From assembly GCF_017876495.1 (NCBI RefSeq), contig NZ_JAGIOB010000001.1, positions 4,278,001 through 4,342,000 on the forward strand: a stretch of DNA of 64,000 nucleotides, read 5' to 3'. Origin of the DNA: Microlunatus capsulatus (lineage in GTDB: Bacteria; Actinomycetota; Actinomycetes; Propionibacteriales; Propionibacteriaceae). Position 1 is the first letter of the stretch, and every line of letters starts with the position of its first letter. Made by a program: the position numbers and the translations under genes. Below are positions 50,364 through 58,870 of the stretch, one piece after another. The notes beneath the pieces were generated by a model. The model saw nothing but the letters and a program-made list of their open reading frames with translations. It was not told where the DNA came from and searched no databases.

Positions 50364-52760
50364 TCAGCCGGGCGCCGCGCCGAAGGTGACGACGAGGTCC
50401 GCCCCGCCGGGGGCGGTGACGACCACCAGGTCGTCCACCGTGCGCACCGACGGCCCCTCGACCGGGCGGGCCGTGCGCAGCCAGACCTCCGTCCGGTCCT
50501 GCAGGCCGGGGGAGAAGCGGACCCGGTCCGGCTCCACCGCGGCGACCTCGGCGTTGCTGGCGACCACGGTCCCCAGCCCGGGCAGGTCCAGCCCCAGGGC
50601 GAGCATCGTGCCCGTCCGCGGCGGCAGCCTCAGCGGGCGGTCGAGCAGCCCCGGCGGCCCGTCGACCCGGACCGCCACCGTCGCGGCGTAGCCGGTGGGG
50701 TTGAGCAGGTGCAGCAGCCGGCCGCCGCCCGGGCGGGCACCGGTCAGGGCCAGCACGCCCGGGACGTCGGTCCGCAGCGCGAGGCCCGGCGGGGAGCCGA
50801 GCCACCCCAGCAGGGCGGTCACCAGCTCGGGCAGCGCCGGCAGCTCGGCGGTGACGACCACGGCGCGACCGGCACCGACGGCGAGGGTCACGCCGCACAG
50901 CCGGCCGTCGACGTCGGTCAGCAGGGGCTCGGCGCCCGCGGGCGCGGTGAGCGCGTCGAGCCAGCCGACCCGCGTCTCCGGGAGGTCCGCGGCCAGCCCG
51001 TGGCCGACGAGCGAGGGGTGGTGGTGGCCGTCCTCGGCCACCCGCTCGCCCGGTGCCAGGCCGAGGGCGTCGGCCAGCACCGTGCAGGGCCGGTCCTCGG
51101 GGTCGCGCTGCGGCAGCCGTCCCAGCAGCAGCAGCGAGCCGCCGTCGCGCACGTGGTCGGCCAGCCGTCGTTGGACGGCCGCGTCCAGCACTCGGCCGGT
51201 GGCCAGCGCGACCGTCCGCGGCAGCGGCCGGTCCGGGTCCTGCAGGTCGGTCGCGCCGAAGCGGTAGCCGGCCAGCAGGAGCGAGCGCCACAGGGCCTTG
51301 CGCGGGCCGGGACCGCGGTGGGCGGTGAGGTCGTCGACGACCCCGCGCATCGTCGCGCTGCCCGGGTACCAGGCCTCCGTGGCGAAGGCGTCGGCCCAGA
51401 AGCCGACCGCCACGTCGTCGTGCTCCTCGTCGAGGTCGGCCAGCCAGGGCGCGTGCACCCGGGCGGTGTGGACGACCGCGGCCGTCGGCGCGAAGGACAG
51501 CCCGCGCTCGCCGCGGGGGCCGATCGGGGCGGCGGTGCCGTGCCGCTCCCCGGTGAAGCCCAGCCGGTCGTCGCCGTCCCCGACGGGCTCGTCGAGCGGC
51601 GGGTTGGTGCCGCCCGCCAGCAGGTAGTAGTTGAGCAGCCGGTGCCCCTGCGCCAGGCAGAGCCGCGTCTTGAGGTCCACCGTCGCCGGGTCGTGCAGCT
51701 GCTCCAGCCCGCCGCCGTAGTCGCCGGTGCCGGCCTCGAACTCCAGCGAGGTCAGCGGCTGGTCGGGCCCGTTGACGGCCGCCATCGTCGCGCCGATCAG
51801 GTGCAGGTCGGCCAGCACCCCGGCGGACAGGTCGCCGAGGTAGTGGTCGGAGCCGGCGGCGAACCCGGGCCGGCCGGCGTAGGAGCGGTAGAGCTGGCTG
51901 ATGCCGATGGCGAAGGGGACGCCGTTGCCGCCCTCGGTGCCGTGGACGTTCACCAGGAACGGCACCCCGTCGACCCCGTGCCGGCGGGCCAGCGCGGCCA
52001 GCACGTCCACGTAGCGGGCCGTCCGGTCGCGCAGGAACCAGCCGAGGTCGACGCGGAGGGCGGCCGCCCACCGCTCCTGCGGCGAGCGGACCGCCCGCGC
52101 CCAGGCCGCGCCGTCGCCCACGCCGGGGTAGCGGGCCGCGAGGCCGGACCCGTAGCGCTCGGCGCACCAGCGGCGCAGCTCGGCCACCACGTGGTCGGTG
52201 AGGTCGGGGGAGCCGCTCACCCACGCGAGCATGCCGATCTCGTTGTCCAGCTGGACGGCGAGAACCGGGCCGCCGGCCGGCTGCAGCCGGGATGCCAGCA
52301 CGGGCATGACGGCGGCGTACCAGCGCTCGACCTCGGCGAGGAAGGCCGGCGCCCCGTAGTCCACCGTGCGGGTCGGGGCCGGCGCGCCGTCCCAGCCGAC
52401 CGGGACGATCTCCGGGTGCTCGGCGTAGAGCCGGTAGGGCAGGCCCTCGTTCTTCAGCTCGGCCATGACGAAGGGGCCGGGCCGGGCCAGGAAGCCGAGC
52501 CCCTTCGCCGCGCACAGGTCGACGAAGGCGCCCAGGTCGCGCTCGGGGCGGGTGGCGCCGGTGAGGTCCAGGCTGCCGTCGGGCAGCTCGTGGAACAGCC
52601 ACGGGATGTAGGACGCGACGCAGGTGCAGCCCGCCTCGACGAGCAGGTCGAGGCGCTGCTCCCACTCCGCCCGCGGGACGCGGAAGTAGTGCACCTCGCC
52701 CGAGAGCACCAGGGCCGGGCGGCCGTCGACCAGGATCCGCTGGTCGCGCAGGGTGATCAC
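50364..52760 (-). CDS. Beta-galactosidase, GH35
   Basis: A 798-residue GH35 family enzyme. The N-terminal barrel begins LVDGRPALVLSGEVHYFRVPRAEWEQRLDLLVEAGCTCVASYIPWLFHE. The acid/base is E174 in GGPVLAVQLDNEIGM and the nucleophile E340 in LTSLEFEAG. The C-terminal part has the beta-sandwich and glutamine amidotransferase-like region expected for long bacterial members (LATGRVLDAAVQRRLADHVRDGGSLLLLG). No signal peptide is present, so galactosides would be cut after uptake. Its GTG overlaps the stop of the GH3 gene, so both are translationally coupled. Confidence 0.93.
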   Translation of the reverse strand: MITLRDQRILVDGRPALVLSGEVHYFRVPRAEWEQRLDLLVEAGCTCVASYIPWLFHELPDGSLDLTGATRPERDLGAFVDLCAAKGLGFLARPGPFVMAELKNEGLPYRLYAEHPEIVPVGWDGAPAPTRTVDYGAPAFLAEVERWYAAVMPVLASRLQPAGGPVLAVQLDNEIGMLAWVSGSPDLTDHVVAELRRWCAERYGSGLAARYPGVGDGAAWARAVRSPQERWAAALRVDLGWFLRDRTARYVDVLAALARRHGVDGVPFLVNVHGTEGGNGVPFAIGISQLYRSYAGRPGFAAGSDHYLGDLSAGVLADLHLIGATMAAVNGPDQPLTSLEFEAGTGDYGGGLEQLHDPATVDLKTRLCLAQGHRLLNYYLLAGGTNPPLDEPVGDGDDRLGFTGERHGTAAPIGPRGERGLSFAPTAAVVHTARVHAPWLADLDEEHDDVAVGFWADAFATEAWYPGSATMRGVVDDLTAHRGPGPRKALWRSLLLAGYRFGATDLQDPDRPLPRTVALATGRVLDAAVQRRLADHVRDGGSLLLLGRLPQRDPEDRPCTVLADALGLAPGERVAEDGHHHPSLVGHGLAADLPETRVGWLDALTAPAGAEPLLTDVDGRLCGVTLAVGAGRAVVVTAELPALPELVTALLGWLGSPPGLALRTDVPGVLALTGARPGGGRLLHLLNPTGYAATVAVRVDGPPGLLDRPLRLPPRTGTMLALGLDLPGLGTVVASNAEVAAVEPDRVRFSPGLQDRTEVWLRTARPVEGPSVRTVDDLVVVTAPGGADLVVTFGAAPG

Positions 52761-54925
52761 ACGATCACCAGCCGGGCGGCGCTGCCGCGGGCGGCGTTGG
52801 GCCCGACGACGAGGTCGACCTCGCCGGGGTCGACGCGGCGGCGCAGGTCGCGGTCCCAGTAGGCGAAGAGGTCGGCCGTCACCCGGAAGACGACCTTCGT
52901 CGACTCCCCGGGCGCCAGCTCGACGGTCTGCCAGTCGGCGAGCTCCAGCAGGGGCCGGACGACGTCGGCGACGAGGTCGCGGAGGTACAGCTGCACGACC
53001 TCCCGGCCGGGCCGGGTGCCGGTGTTCGCCACCTCGACGGAGGCCCGCACCGCCCCGCCGCGCAGCGGGAGGACGTCGCGGCTCAGCTCCAGCTCGGAGT
53101 AGGCGAACGAGGTGTAGGTCAGGCCGAAGCCCAGGGACAGCTCGGGGGAGCCGAGCGCGTTGAGGTAGTGCCCGAACTTCGCGTCCCGGGCCCGGCCGAG
53201 GCGGCGCCCGGAGGCGCGCTCGAAGGTCCCGCTGGCCCCCTGCGGCTCCATCCGCGGCAGGTTCATCGGCAGCCGCCCGCTCGGCGGGGTGCGGTCGAAG
53301 AGCACGTCGGCGACGGCCGGGCCGGCGTGGCCGCCGGGGTGCCAGACGACCAGCACCGCGTCCGCGAGCCGCAGCACGGGCCGCAGCTCCAGCGGCCGGG
53401 CCGTCACGACGACGACCACCACCGGCTTGCCGACGGCCGCCAGCTCGGCCAGCAGCTCCAGCTGGCCGACGGGCAGGTCGGCGGTCGGCAGGCAGCGGTC
53501 CTCGCCGCTGCTGCTGGGGTGCTCCCCGAGCACGGCGACGGTGAGGTCGGCCGTCTCGGCCCGGTGCACGGCCAGGTCGCTGAAGCGGGCGTCGGAGACG
53601 AGCAGCGCGCCGCTCGCGAGCTGGCCGGCGACGGCGGCCGCCAGGGTGGGTCCCGTCGTCTCCCGGCCCGGCGGCTGCACCCAGGCGCCGAGGAGGGCGT
53701 CGACGTCGTCGACGAACGGCCCGCACAGGTGGACCGTGCCCACGTTGCCGTGCAGCGGCAGGATCCCGGTGTTCTTGAGCAGGACCGTCGACGCCGCGGC
53801 CGCCCGGCGGGCCAGCGCGGTCGCAGCCCGACCCGGTCCCGCGTCGGCCGGGGCGTGCACCGCCGTGCGCGGCTCCGGTGCCGGGTCGAGGAGCCCGGCG
53901 CGGAGCTTGAGCCGCAGCACCCGCCGGACGGCGTCGTCGAGGAGGGCCGGTGGCACCGCCCCGTCGGCGACCAGGGCGGGCAGGTGGGCCCGGTAGGCCC
54001 CGGAGGCCATGTCGAGGTCGACGCCGGCCAGCAGGGCCTGCCGGGCGGCGTCGCGGAGGTCGGCCGCGACGCCCTGGTGCACCAGCTGCCCGATGCCGTC
54101 CCACTCGCTGACCACCACGCCGTCGAACCCCCAGCCGTCCTTGAGCAGGTCGCGGAGCAGGGCGCGGTGCGCGTGCACGGGGACGCCGTCGACGTCGTGG
54201 AAGCCGGCCATCACCGCCCCCGCGCCGGCGTCGAGGCACGCGCGGAACGGGCGCAGGTGCAGGTTGTGCAGGGCGACCTGGCCCACGGGCAGCGTCTCGT
54301 GGTCCCGCTCGGCCTGGACGAGGCCGTAGCCGCAGAAGTGCTTCGCCGCCGCGGTGAACCGACCGCCGGACTGGAACCCCGCCACCGCGGCCGCCCCCAT
54401 CCGGCTGGCCAGCAGCGGCTCGTCGCCGGAGGTCTCGCCCACCCGACCCCACCGGTGCTCCGAGGCCAGGTCGACCATCGGCGCGAAGGTGAGGTGCAGG
54501 CCCGCCGCGAGCGCCTCCTCGGCGGCGACAGCCGCGCAGGCCGTGACCAGCGCCGGGTCCCAGGAGGCCGCCAGGCCCAGCGGGATGGGGAAGGTCGTGG
54601 CCAGCCCGTGCACCACGTCGCTCCCCAGCAGCAGCGGGACCCCCAGCCGCGACTCCGTGCGCGCCACCCGCTGGCACCCGGCGGCCGTGGCGGCGATCGA
54701 CGTCGTCGGCCCGTCGGGGTGCGCGCCGCCGGAGAGGATGCCCGCGCCGACCCGCCCGGCGGCGATGTCGGCGCGGGACCCGTCCGGGTCGAGGTCGCCC
54801 GCCAGGTGCAGCTGGCCGACCTTCTCCTCCAGGGTCAGGGCGCCCAGCAGCAGCTCGACGCGCTCCTGCGGCGTCCGCCGCGCGTCCAGCCACCCGCGGT
54901 GCCCGACCGCCGTGGTCGTCGTCAT
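52757..54925 (-). CDS. GH3 family beta-glycosidase with Glu at the nucleophile position
   Basis: A 722-residue glycoside hydrolase family 3 protein: N-terminal barrel (LTLEEKVGQLHLAGD to about residue 330), the alpha/beta sandwich with VAVLGEHPSSSGEDRCLPTADLPVGQ, and the C-terminal fibronectin III-like domain (GLTYTSFAYSELELS). The active-site KHFCGYGL stretch is normal. The nucleophile motif, usually SDW, reads VVVSEWDGIGQL here, with E274 in place of aspartate. It may be an active variant with altered geometry or a weakened enzyme. GGGAGG precedes ATG 54925. It is coupled to the GH35 gene and divergent from the Dpp-like importer. Confidence 0.9.
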   Translation of the reverse strand: MTTTTAVGHRGWLDARRTPQERVELLLGALTLEEKVGQLHLAGDLDPDGSRADIAAGRVGAGILSGGAHPDGPTTSIAATAAGCQRVARTESRLGVPLLLGSDVVHGLATTFPIPLGLAASWDPALVTACAAVAAEEALAAGLHLTFAPMVDLASEHRWGRVGETSGDEPLLASRMGAAAVAGFQSGGRFTAAAKHFCGYGLVQAERDHETLPVGQVALHNLHLRPFRACLDAGAGAVMAGFHDVDGVPVHAHRALLRDLLKDGWGFDGVVVSEWDGIGQLVHQGVAADLRDAARQALLAGVDLDMASGAYRAHLPALVADGAVPPALLDDAVRRVLRLKLRAGLLDPAPEPRTAVHAPADAGPGRAATALARRAAAASTVLLKNTGILPLHGNVGTVHLCGPFVDDVDALLGAWVQPPGRETTGPTLAAAVAGQLASGALLVSDARFSDLAVHRAETADLTVAVLGEHPSSSGEDRCLPTADLPVGQLELLAELAAVGKPVVVVVVTARPLELRPVLRLADAVLVVWHPGGHAGPAVADVLFDRTPPSGRLPMNLPRMEPQGASGTFERASGRRLGRARDAKFGHYLNALGSPELSLGFGLTYTSFAYSELELSRDVLPLRGGAVRASVEVANTGTRPGREVVQLYLRDLVADVVRPLLELADWQTVELAPGESTKVVFRVTADLFAYWDRDLRRRVDPGEVDLVVGPNAARGSAARLVIV

Positions 54926-55243
54926 GCCGTCCTCCCGGAGGGTCTGCCCGCCGTCCCTGTCCCGCTGGATGAGATGAGATGCACCGGTCGGGCCGGCGGT
55001 TCCCGTCCGGTCCCGGCCTCGCGGCCGGTTCGCTGACCGGTCGCCGGGCTGGTCAGCCCGCTCCAACTCGTCTCGTACCCATCACAGCACAGCCGTGCTG
55101 CACTGGCCAGGGACCTCTCAGCCGGCCTCGCTGGTCTCACTCCCTGGGACGCTGACCCCCGACCGGCTCGACAGATCGGCCGGCGGGGGCTTGAGTGACG
55201 TCCGGACGAGGACGTCCGAACCCCCACCCGCGAAGGAGCGGAG
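54926..55243. other. Divergent promoter region between GH3-GH35 and the Dpp-like importer
   Basis: About 318 bases without a gene. It must carry promoters for both directions. A small inverted repeat CAGCAC-4-GTGCTG (55085-55100) and two CGGACG/CGTCCG half-sites near 55200-55220 are visible, but neither is strong enough to call an operator. Confidence 0.4.
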
Positions 55244-56929
55244 ATGGTCGAGCGGAGAGCGCTGGTCGCGGCCGCTGTCGCGGTGCTGCTGCTGCTGCCG
55301 GGGTGCGCGGGCAGCCGGGTGGCGAACGAGCGCAAGCTCGCACGGTCGGGTGCGGTGGCGACGGGCGGCGACGTGGCGCAGCTGAACCTCGCGGCCGAGT
55401 CGGACGCCTCCATCGGCGGCCTCGTGAACTACAACCCCTTCGCGCCGAAGCAGCTGACGAAGACCTGGCTCTACGAGCCGCTGATGATCCAGAACAGCCT
55501 CGACTGCACCGTCACCCCGTGGCTGGCGACCGGCTACCGCTGGCAGGGCGCGAAGCGGCTCACCTTCGACATCCGACCCGGTGTGACCTGGAGCGACGGC
55601 TCGCCCTTCACCGCGGCCGACGTCGCCTTCACCTTCAACCTGGCCAAGAAGTACCCGGCGATGGACACCGCCGGGGTCTGGAACGACATCTTCGGCGCCA
55701 AGGCCCTCTCGGTGACCGCGACCGGGGAGCAGGTCGTCTTCGAGTTCAGCGGCGACGCGGCGTCGAAGTTCACCTCGATCATCGGCCAGCTGATCGTCTC
55801 GGAGAAGCAGTACGGCTCCGTCGGGGACCCCACCCAGTACGTCGACGAGAAGCCGGTGGCGACGGGGCCCTTCAGCGTCGACCGCTACAACGGCCGGCGG
55901 CTGGAGCTGGTGCGGCGCCCCGACTACTGGCAGGCGGACAAGATCAAGGTCCAGCGGCTGGTGCTGGAGGGCAACTACGACGCCAACCAGGCCGCCCTCA
56001 AGCTGCGCACCGGCGGCCTCGACTTCTACACCGGCGAGCTGCCCAACCCGCAGAAGACCTTCGTCGACCCCGACCCGGCCACCAACCACTTCTGGTACCC
56101 GGCGAACGGGATCACCGTGCTGGCGCCGAACCTCACGGCCAAGCCCTTCGACGACGTGCGGTTCCGCGAGGCCCTGGCCCACGGCCTGGACAAGGAGAGC
56201 GCCTCGCTCAAGGCCACCTACGGGATCATGGACGTGGCCAGCCAGTCCGGGCTCACCCTGCCGGCCAAGCAGGCCCTGCTGCCGCCGGGCTACCCCGCCG
56301 CGAGCACGGTCGTCCCCTTCGACGCGGGGAAGGCCAACCAGCTGCTGGACGCCGCGGGCTACGCGAAGGGGCCGGACGGCTTCCGCCGCAACCCCGACGG
56401 CAGCCCGATCGCCATCACCATGTCGGTGCAGGCCGGCTTCATCGACTACGAGGCGACGGCGGACGAGGTGGTCGCCAACCTGCGCGACCTCGGGCTGGAC
56501 ATCAAGGCCAACAAGGCGGCCCCGGACTCCGTCGACGGGCAGAAGAAGAGCGGCGACTTCCAGCTCATGATCAACTACATGGCCGCCGGCTGCGACTACG
56601 CCAACGGGATGGGCGCCACCCTCAGCACCGGGACCATCCCCACCAAGACCGAGATCAAGGGCAACATCGGCCGGTACTCCAGCCCGCCCGTCGACGAGGC
56701 CGTCGCGCAGCTGACCGGCACCACCGACCCGGACCGGACCAAGGAGCTCGTGGGTGTGCTGGTGACGACGATGATGACGCAGTACCCGGTGCTGCCCCTC
56801 TTCTACGCCCCGGCCCGCGGGATCTACCGCACCGACAAGGCCGTCGGCTGGCCCAGCGCGAAGGACCCGTACGCGAACCCGCAGGACAACCCGCGGCTGT
56901 GGATCACCCACCTGAGCGCGCCGAAGTGA
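55244..56929 (+). CDS. ABC transporter substrate-binding lipoprotein, family 5 (Dpp/Opp type)
   Basis: A 561-residue SBP_bac_5 protein. A short signal peptide ends in the lipobox LLLPGCAG (Cys21). Family stretches are FDIRPGVTWSDGSPFTAADVAFTFNLAKKYP, VATGPFSVDRYNGRRLELVRRPDYW, KPFDDVRFREALAHGLDKES and QYPVLPLFYAPARGIYRT. Family 5 proteins bind oligopeptides but in many soil and thermophilic bacteria also plant oligosaccharides. Divergence from GH3 and GH35 genes favours a beta-linked oligosaccharide. It starts a four-gene importer unit. Confidence 0.92.
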   Translation: MVERRALVAAAVAVLLLLPGCAGSRVANERKLARSGAVATGGDVAQLNLAAESDASIGGLVNYNPFAPKQLTKTWLYEPLMIQNSLDCTVTPWLATGYRWQGAKRLTFDIRPGVTWSDGSPFTAADVAFTFNLAKKYPAMDTAGVWNDIFGAKALSVTATGEQVVFEFSGDAASKFTSIIGQLIVSEKQYGSVGDPTQYVDEKPVATGPFSVDRYNGRRLELVRRPDYWQADKIKVQRLVLEGNYDANQAALKLRTGGLDFYTGELPNPQKTFVDPDPATNHFWYPANGITVLAPNLTAKPFDDVRFREALAHGLDKESASLKATYGIMDVASQSGLTLPAKQALLPPGYPAASTVVPFDAGKANQLLDAAGYAKGPDGFRRNPDGSPIAITMSVQAGFIDYEATADEVVANLRDLGLDIKANKAAPDSVDGQKKSGDFQLMINYMAAGCDYANGMGATLSTGTIPTKTEIKGNIGRYSSPPVDEAVAQLTGTTDPDRTKELVGVLVTTMMTQYPVLPLFYAPARGIYRTDKAVGWPSAKDPYANPQDNPRLWITHLSAPK

Positions 56930-56945
56930 CGGGGAGGGCGGTCCG

Positions 56946-57935
56946 GTGAGGTACTACCTGCGCAAGCTCGGCTTCTTCGTGCTCACGCTGTGGGCCGTGG
57001 TCACGATCAACTTCCTGATCCCCCGGGTCCAGCCGGGTGACCCGGCCGAGATCATGGTCCAGCGGCTGGCGGGCAAGAACGCCCAGCTGGACCAGGCCCA
57101 GGTGCAGGCGATGCGCGACCTGCTGGGCACCCCGACGGGCTCGCTGGGCTCGCAGTACGTGCAGTACCTCGGCCAGCTGCTCCGCGGCGACCTCGGGCTG
57201 TCCTACAACTACTACCCGTTCGAGGTCACCCGGGTGATCGGCCAGGCGTTCTGGTGGACGGTCGTCCTGGTCACCGTGGTGCAGGTGCTCTCGTTCGTCG
57301 TCGGCATCCTGCTGGGCGCGTTCGCCGCCTGGAAGCGCAACGGCCGCTTCGACACCACGGTGACGCTGGTCTCGACCTTCCTCGGCACCCTGCAGCCGTT
57401 CTGGATCGCCCTGCTGCTGATCTACGGCCTGGGCTACAGCCTGGGCTGGTTCGCCACCTCCGGCGGCTACGAGCAGTCGACGCCCGGCTTCAACGGGGCG
57501 TTCCTCTACGACGCCGTCAGCCACGCCTTCCTGCCCGCGCTGACGCTCATGATCGTCACGCCGATCGGCTGGATCCTCGGCATGCGGAACACCATGATCA
57601 TGAACCTGAGCGAGGACTACATCAAGCTCGCCAAGGCCAAGGGGCTGCCCGACCGGGTGGTGGCCCTGCGCTACGCCGCCCGCAACGCCCTGCTGCCCAG
57701 CGTCACCGGCTTCGCCCTGGCCCTCGGCGGCGTGCTGGGCGGCACGATCCTCGTCGAGACCGTCTTCGACTACCCCGGTCTCGGCCGGCTGATGGGGGAG
57801 GCCGTGGGCCTCAAGGACTACCCGCTGCTGCAGGCGCTGATGCTGCTGACGGCGGTGGCGACGCTGGTGGCCAACCTCGTCGCCGACCTGCTGTACGGGG
57901 TGCTGGACCCGCGGGTCCGCCGGAGCCAGGCGTGA
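56946..57935 (+). CDS. ABC transporter permease, DppB type
   Basis: A 329-residue permease with the N-terminal DppB pattern RYYLRKLGFFVLTLWAVVTINFLIPRVQPGDPAEIM. The EAA-type loop is AKAKGLPDRVVALRYAARNALLPSVTGF near residue 230. The terminal stretch LVADLLYGVLDPRVR is typical of DppB. It follows the binding-protein gene after 16 bases. Pairs with the DppC-type permease to form the pore. Confidence 0.93.
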   Translation: MRYYLRKLGFFVLTLWAVVTINFLIPRVQPGDPAEIMVQRLAGKNAQLDQAQVQAMRDLLGTPTGSLGSQYVQYLGQLLRGDLGLSYNYYPFEVTRVIGQAFWWTVVLVTVVQVLSFVVGILLGAFAAWKRNGRFDTTVTLVSTFLGTLQPFWIALLLIYGLGYSLGWFATSGGYEQSTPGFNGAFLYDAVSHAFLPALTLMIVTPIGWILGMRNTMIMNLSEDYIKLAKAKGLPDRVVALRYAARNALLPSVTGFALALGGVLGGTILVETVFDYPGLGRLMGEAVGLKDYPLLQALMLLTAVATLVANLVADLLYGVLDPRVRRSQA

Positions 57936-57948
57936 GGAGAGGAGCCGC

Positions 57949-58869
57949 ATGACCGTCGTCGGGGCCGACCCCATGGCCGAGAGCGCACCGGAGCAGACCG
58001 GCGAGCAGGTGAGCGCCGCCGAGCGGCCCGAGGCCTGGTGGAGCGTCGTCTGGAGCAGCAAGAAGGCGCGGGTGGGCGTCGTCGTCGTCGGCCTCTACGT
58101 CCTCATCGCCCTGCTCGCGCCGCTGATCGCCCCGCACGCCCCGACCGACGGCTCGTTCGTCCCGCTGGAGCCGCCCTCGGGCGCGCACCTGCTGGGCACC
58201 AACGTCGGCGGCCAGGACGTCTTCTCCCAGCTGGTCTACGGCAGCCGCGTCTCGCTGCTGGTGGGGCTGCTGGGCGGCACGCTGGCCACGGTGATCGCGC
58301 TGGTGGTGGGCCTGGTCGCCGGCTACGCCGAGGGGACCGTCGTCGACGACGTGCTGTCCTTCGTCACCAACGTGGCCCTGGTCATCCCGGTGCTGCCGCT
58401 GATCATCACCCTGGTGGCCTACTCCGAGGTCCGGGGCATCGGGCTGATCGTCGGCGTCATCGCCATCACCTCGTGGGCCGGCGCCGCGCGCGGCAAGCGC
58501 GCGCAGATCATCACCCTCCGCAACCGCGACTTCGTGACCGCCGCCCGGTTCTCCGGCGACGGGCCGCTGCGGATCATCTTCGCCGAGATCATGCCCAACA
58601 TGACCTCGCTGGTCGCGGCCGCCTTCGTGGGCGCGGCCACCGGGGCCATCGGCGCCGAGGCCGGCCTGGCCGTGCTGGGCCTGGGCAGCAGCGACGCCGT
58701 CTCCTGGGGCACGATCCTCTACCAGGCCGACGCCGCCGGCGCGGTCTCCCAGGGGCTGTTCGCCTGGGTCTTCGTGCCCGGGCTGGTGCTGGCCGTCCTG
58801 ATCACCGCGATGTCGTTCATCAACTTCGGCGTCGACCTGCTGAGCAACCCGCACCTGAGGGAGGGCTGA
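57949..58869 (+). CDS. ABC transporter permease, DppC type
   Basis: A 306-residue permease. A long cytoplasmic N-terminus of about 45 residues leads into helix 1 (RVGVVVVGLYVLIALLAPLIAPHAP), then the DppC pattern HLLGTNVGGQDVFSQLVYGSRVSLLVG and the EAA-type loop TAARFSGDGPLRIIFAEIMPNMTSLV. GAGGAGCC stands before the ATG. Only one base separates its stop from the ATPase gene start. Confidence 0.93.
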   Translation: MTVVGADPMAESAPEQTGEQVSAAERPEAWWSVVWSSKKARVGVVVVGLYVLIALLAPLIAPHAPTDGSFVPLEPPSGAHLLGTNVGGQDVFSQLVYGSRVSLLVGLLGGTLATVIALVVGLVAGYAEGTVVDDVLSFVTNVALVIPVLPLIITLVAYSEVRGIGLIVGVIAITSWAGAARGKRAQIITLRNRDFVTAARFSGDGPLRIIFAEIMPNMTSLVAAAFVGAATGAIGAEAGLAVLGLGSSDAVSWGTILYQADAAGAVSQGLFAWVFVPGLVLAVLITAMSFINFGVDLLSNPHLREG

Positions 58870-58870
58870 C

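Noticed and set aside
50364-54893. A 1509-residue open frame on the minus strand running through GH35 and upstream across GH3
   Set aside because: Only the GH35 part (from 52760) has family motifs; the upstream portion is Arg/Pro/Gly-rich shadow of the GH3 gene in another frame.
55085-55100. CAGCAC-4-GTGCTG as operator of the Dpp-like importer
   Set aside because: Six-base arms of common GC-rich sequence without a second copy or an adjacent regulator gene.
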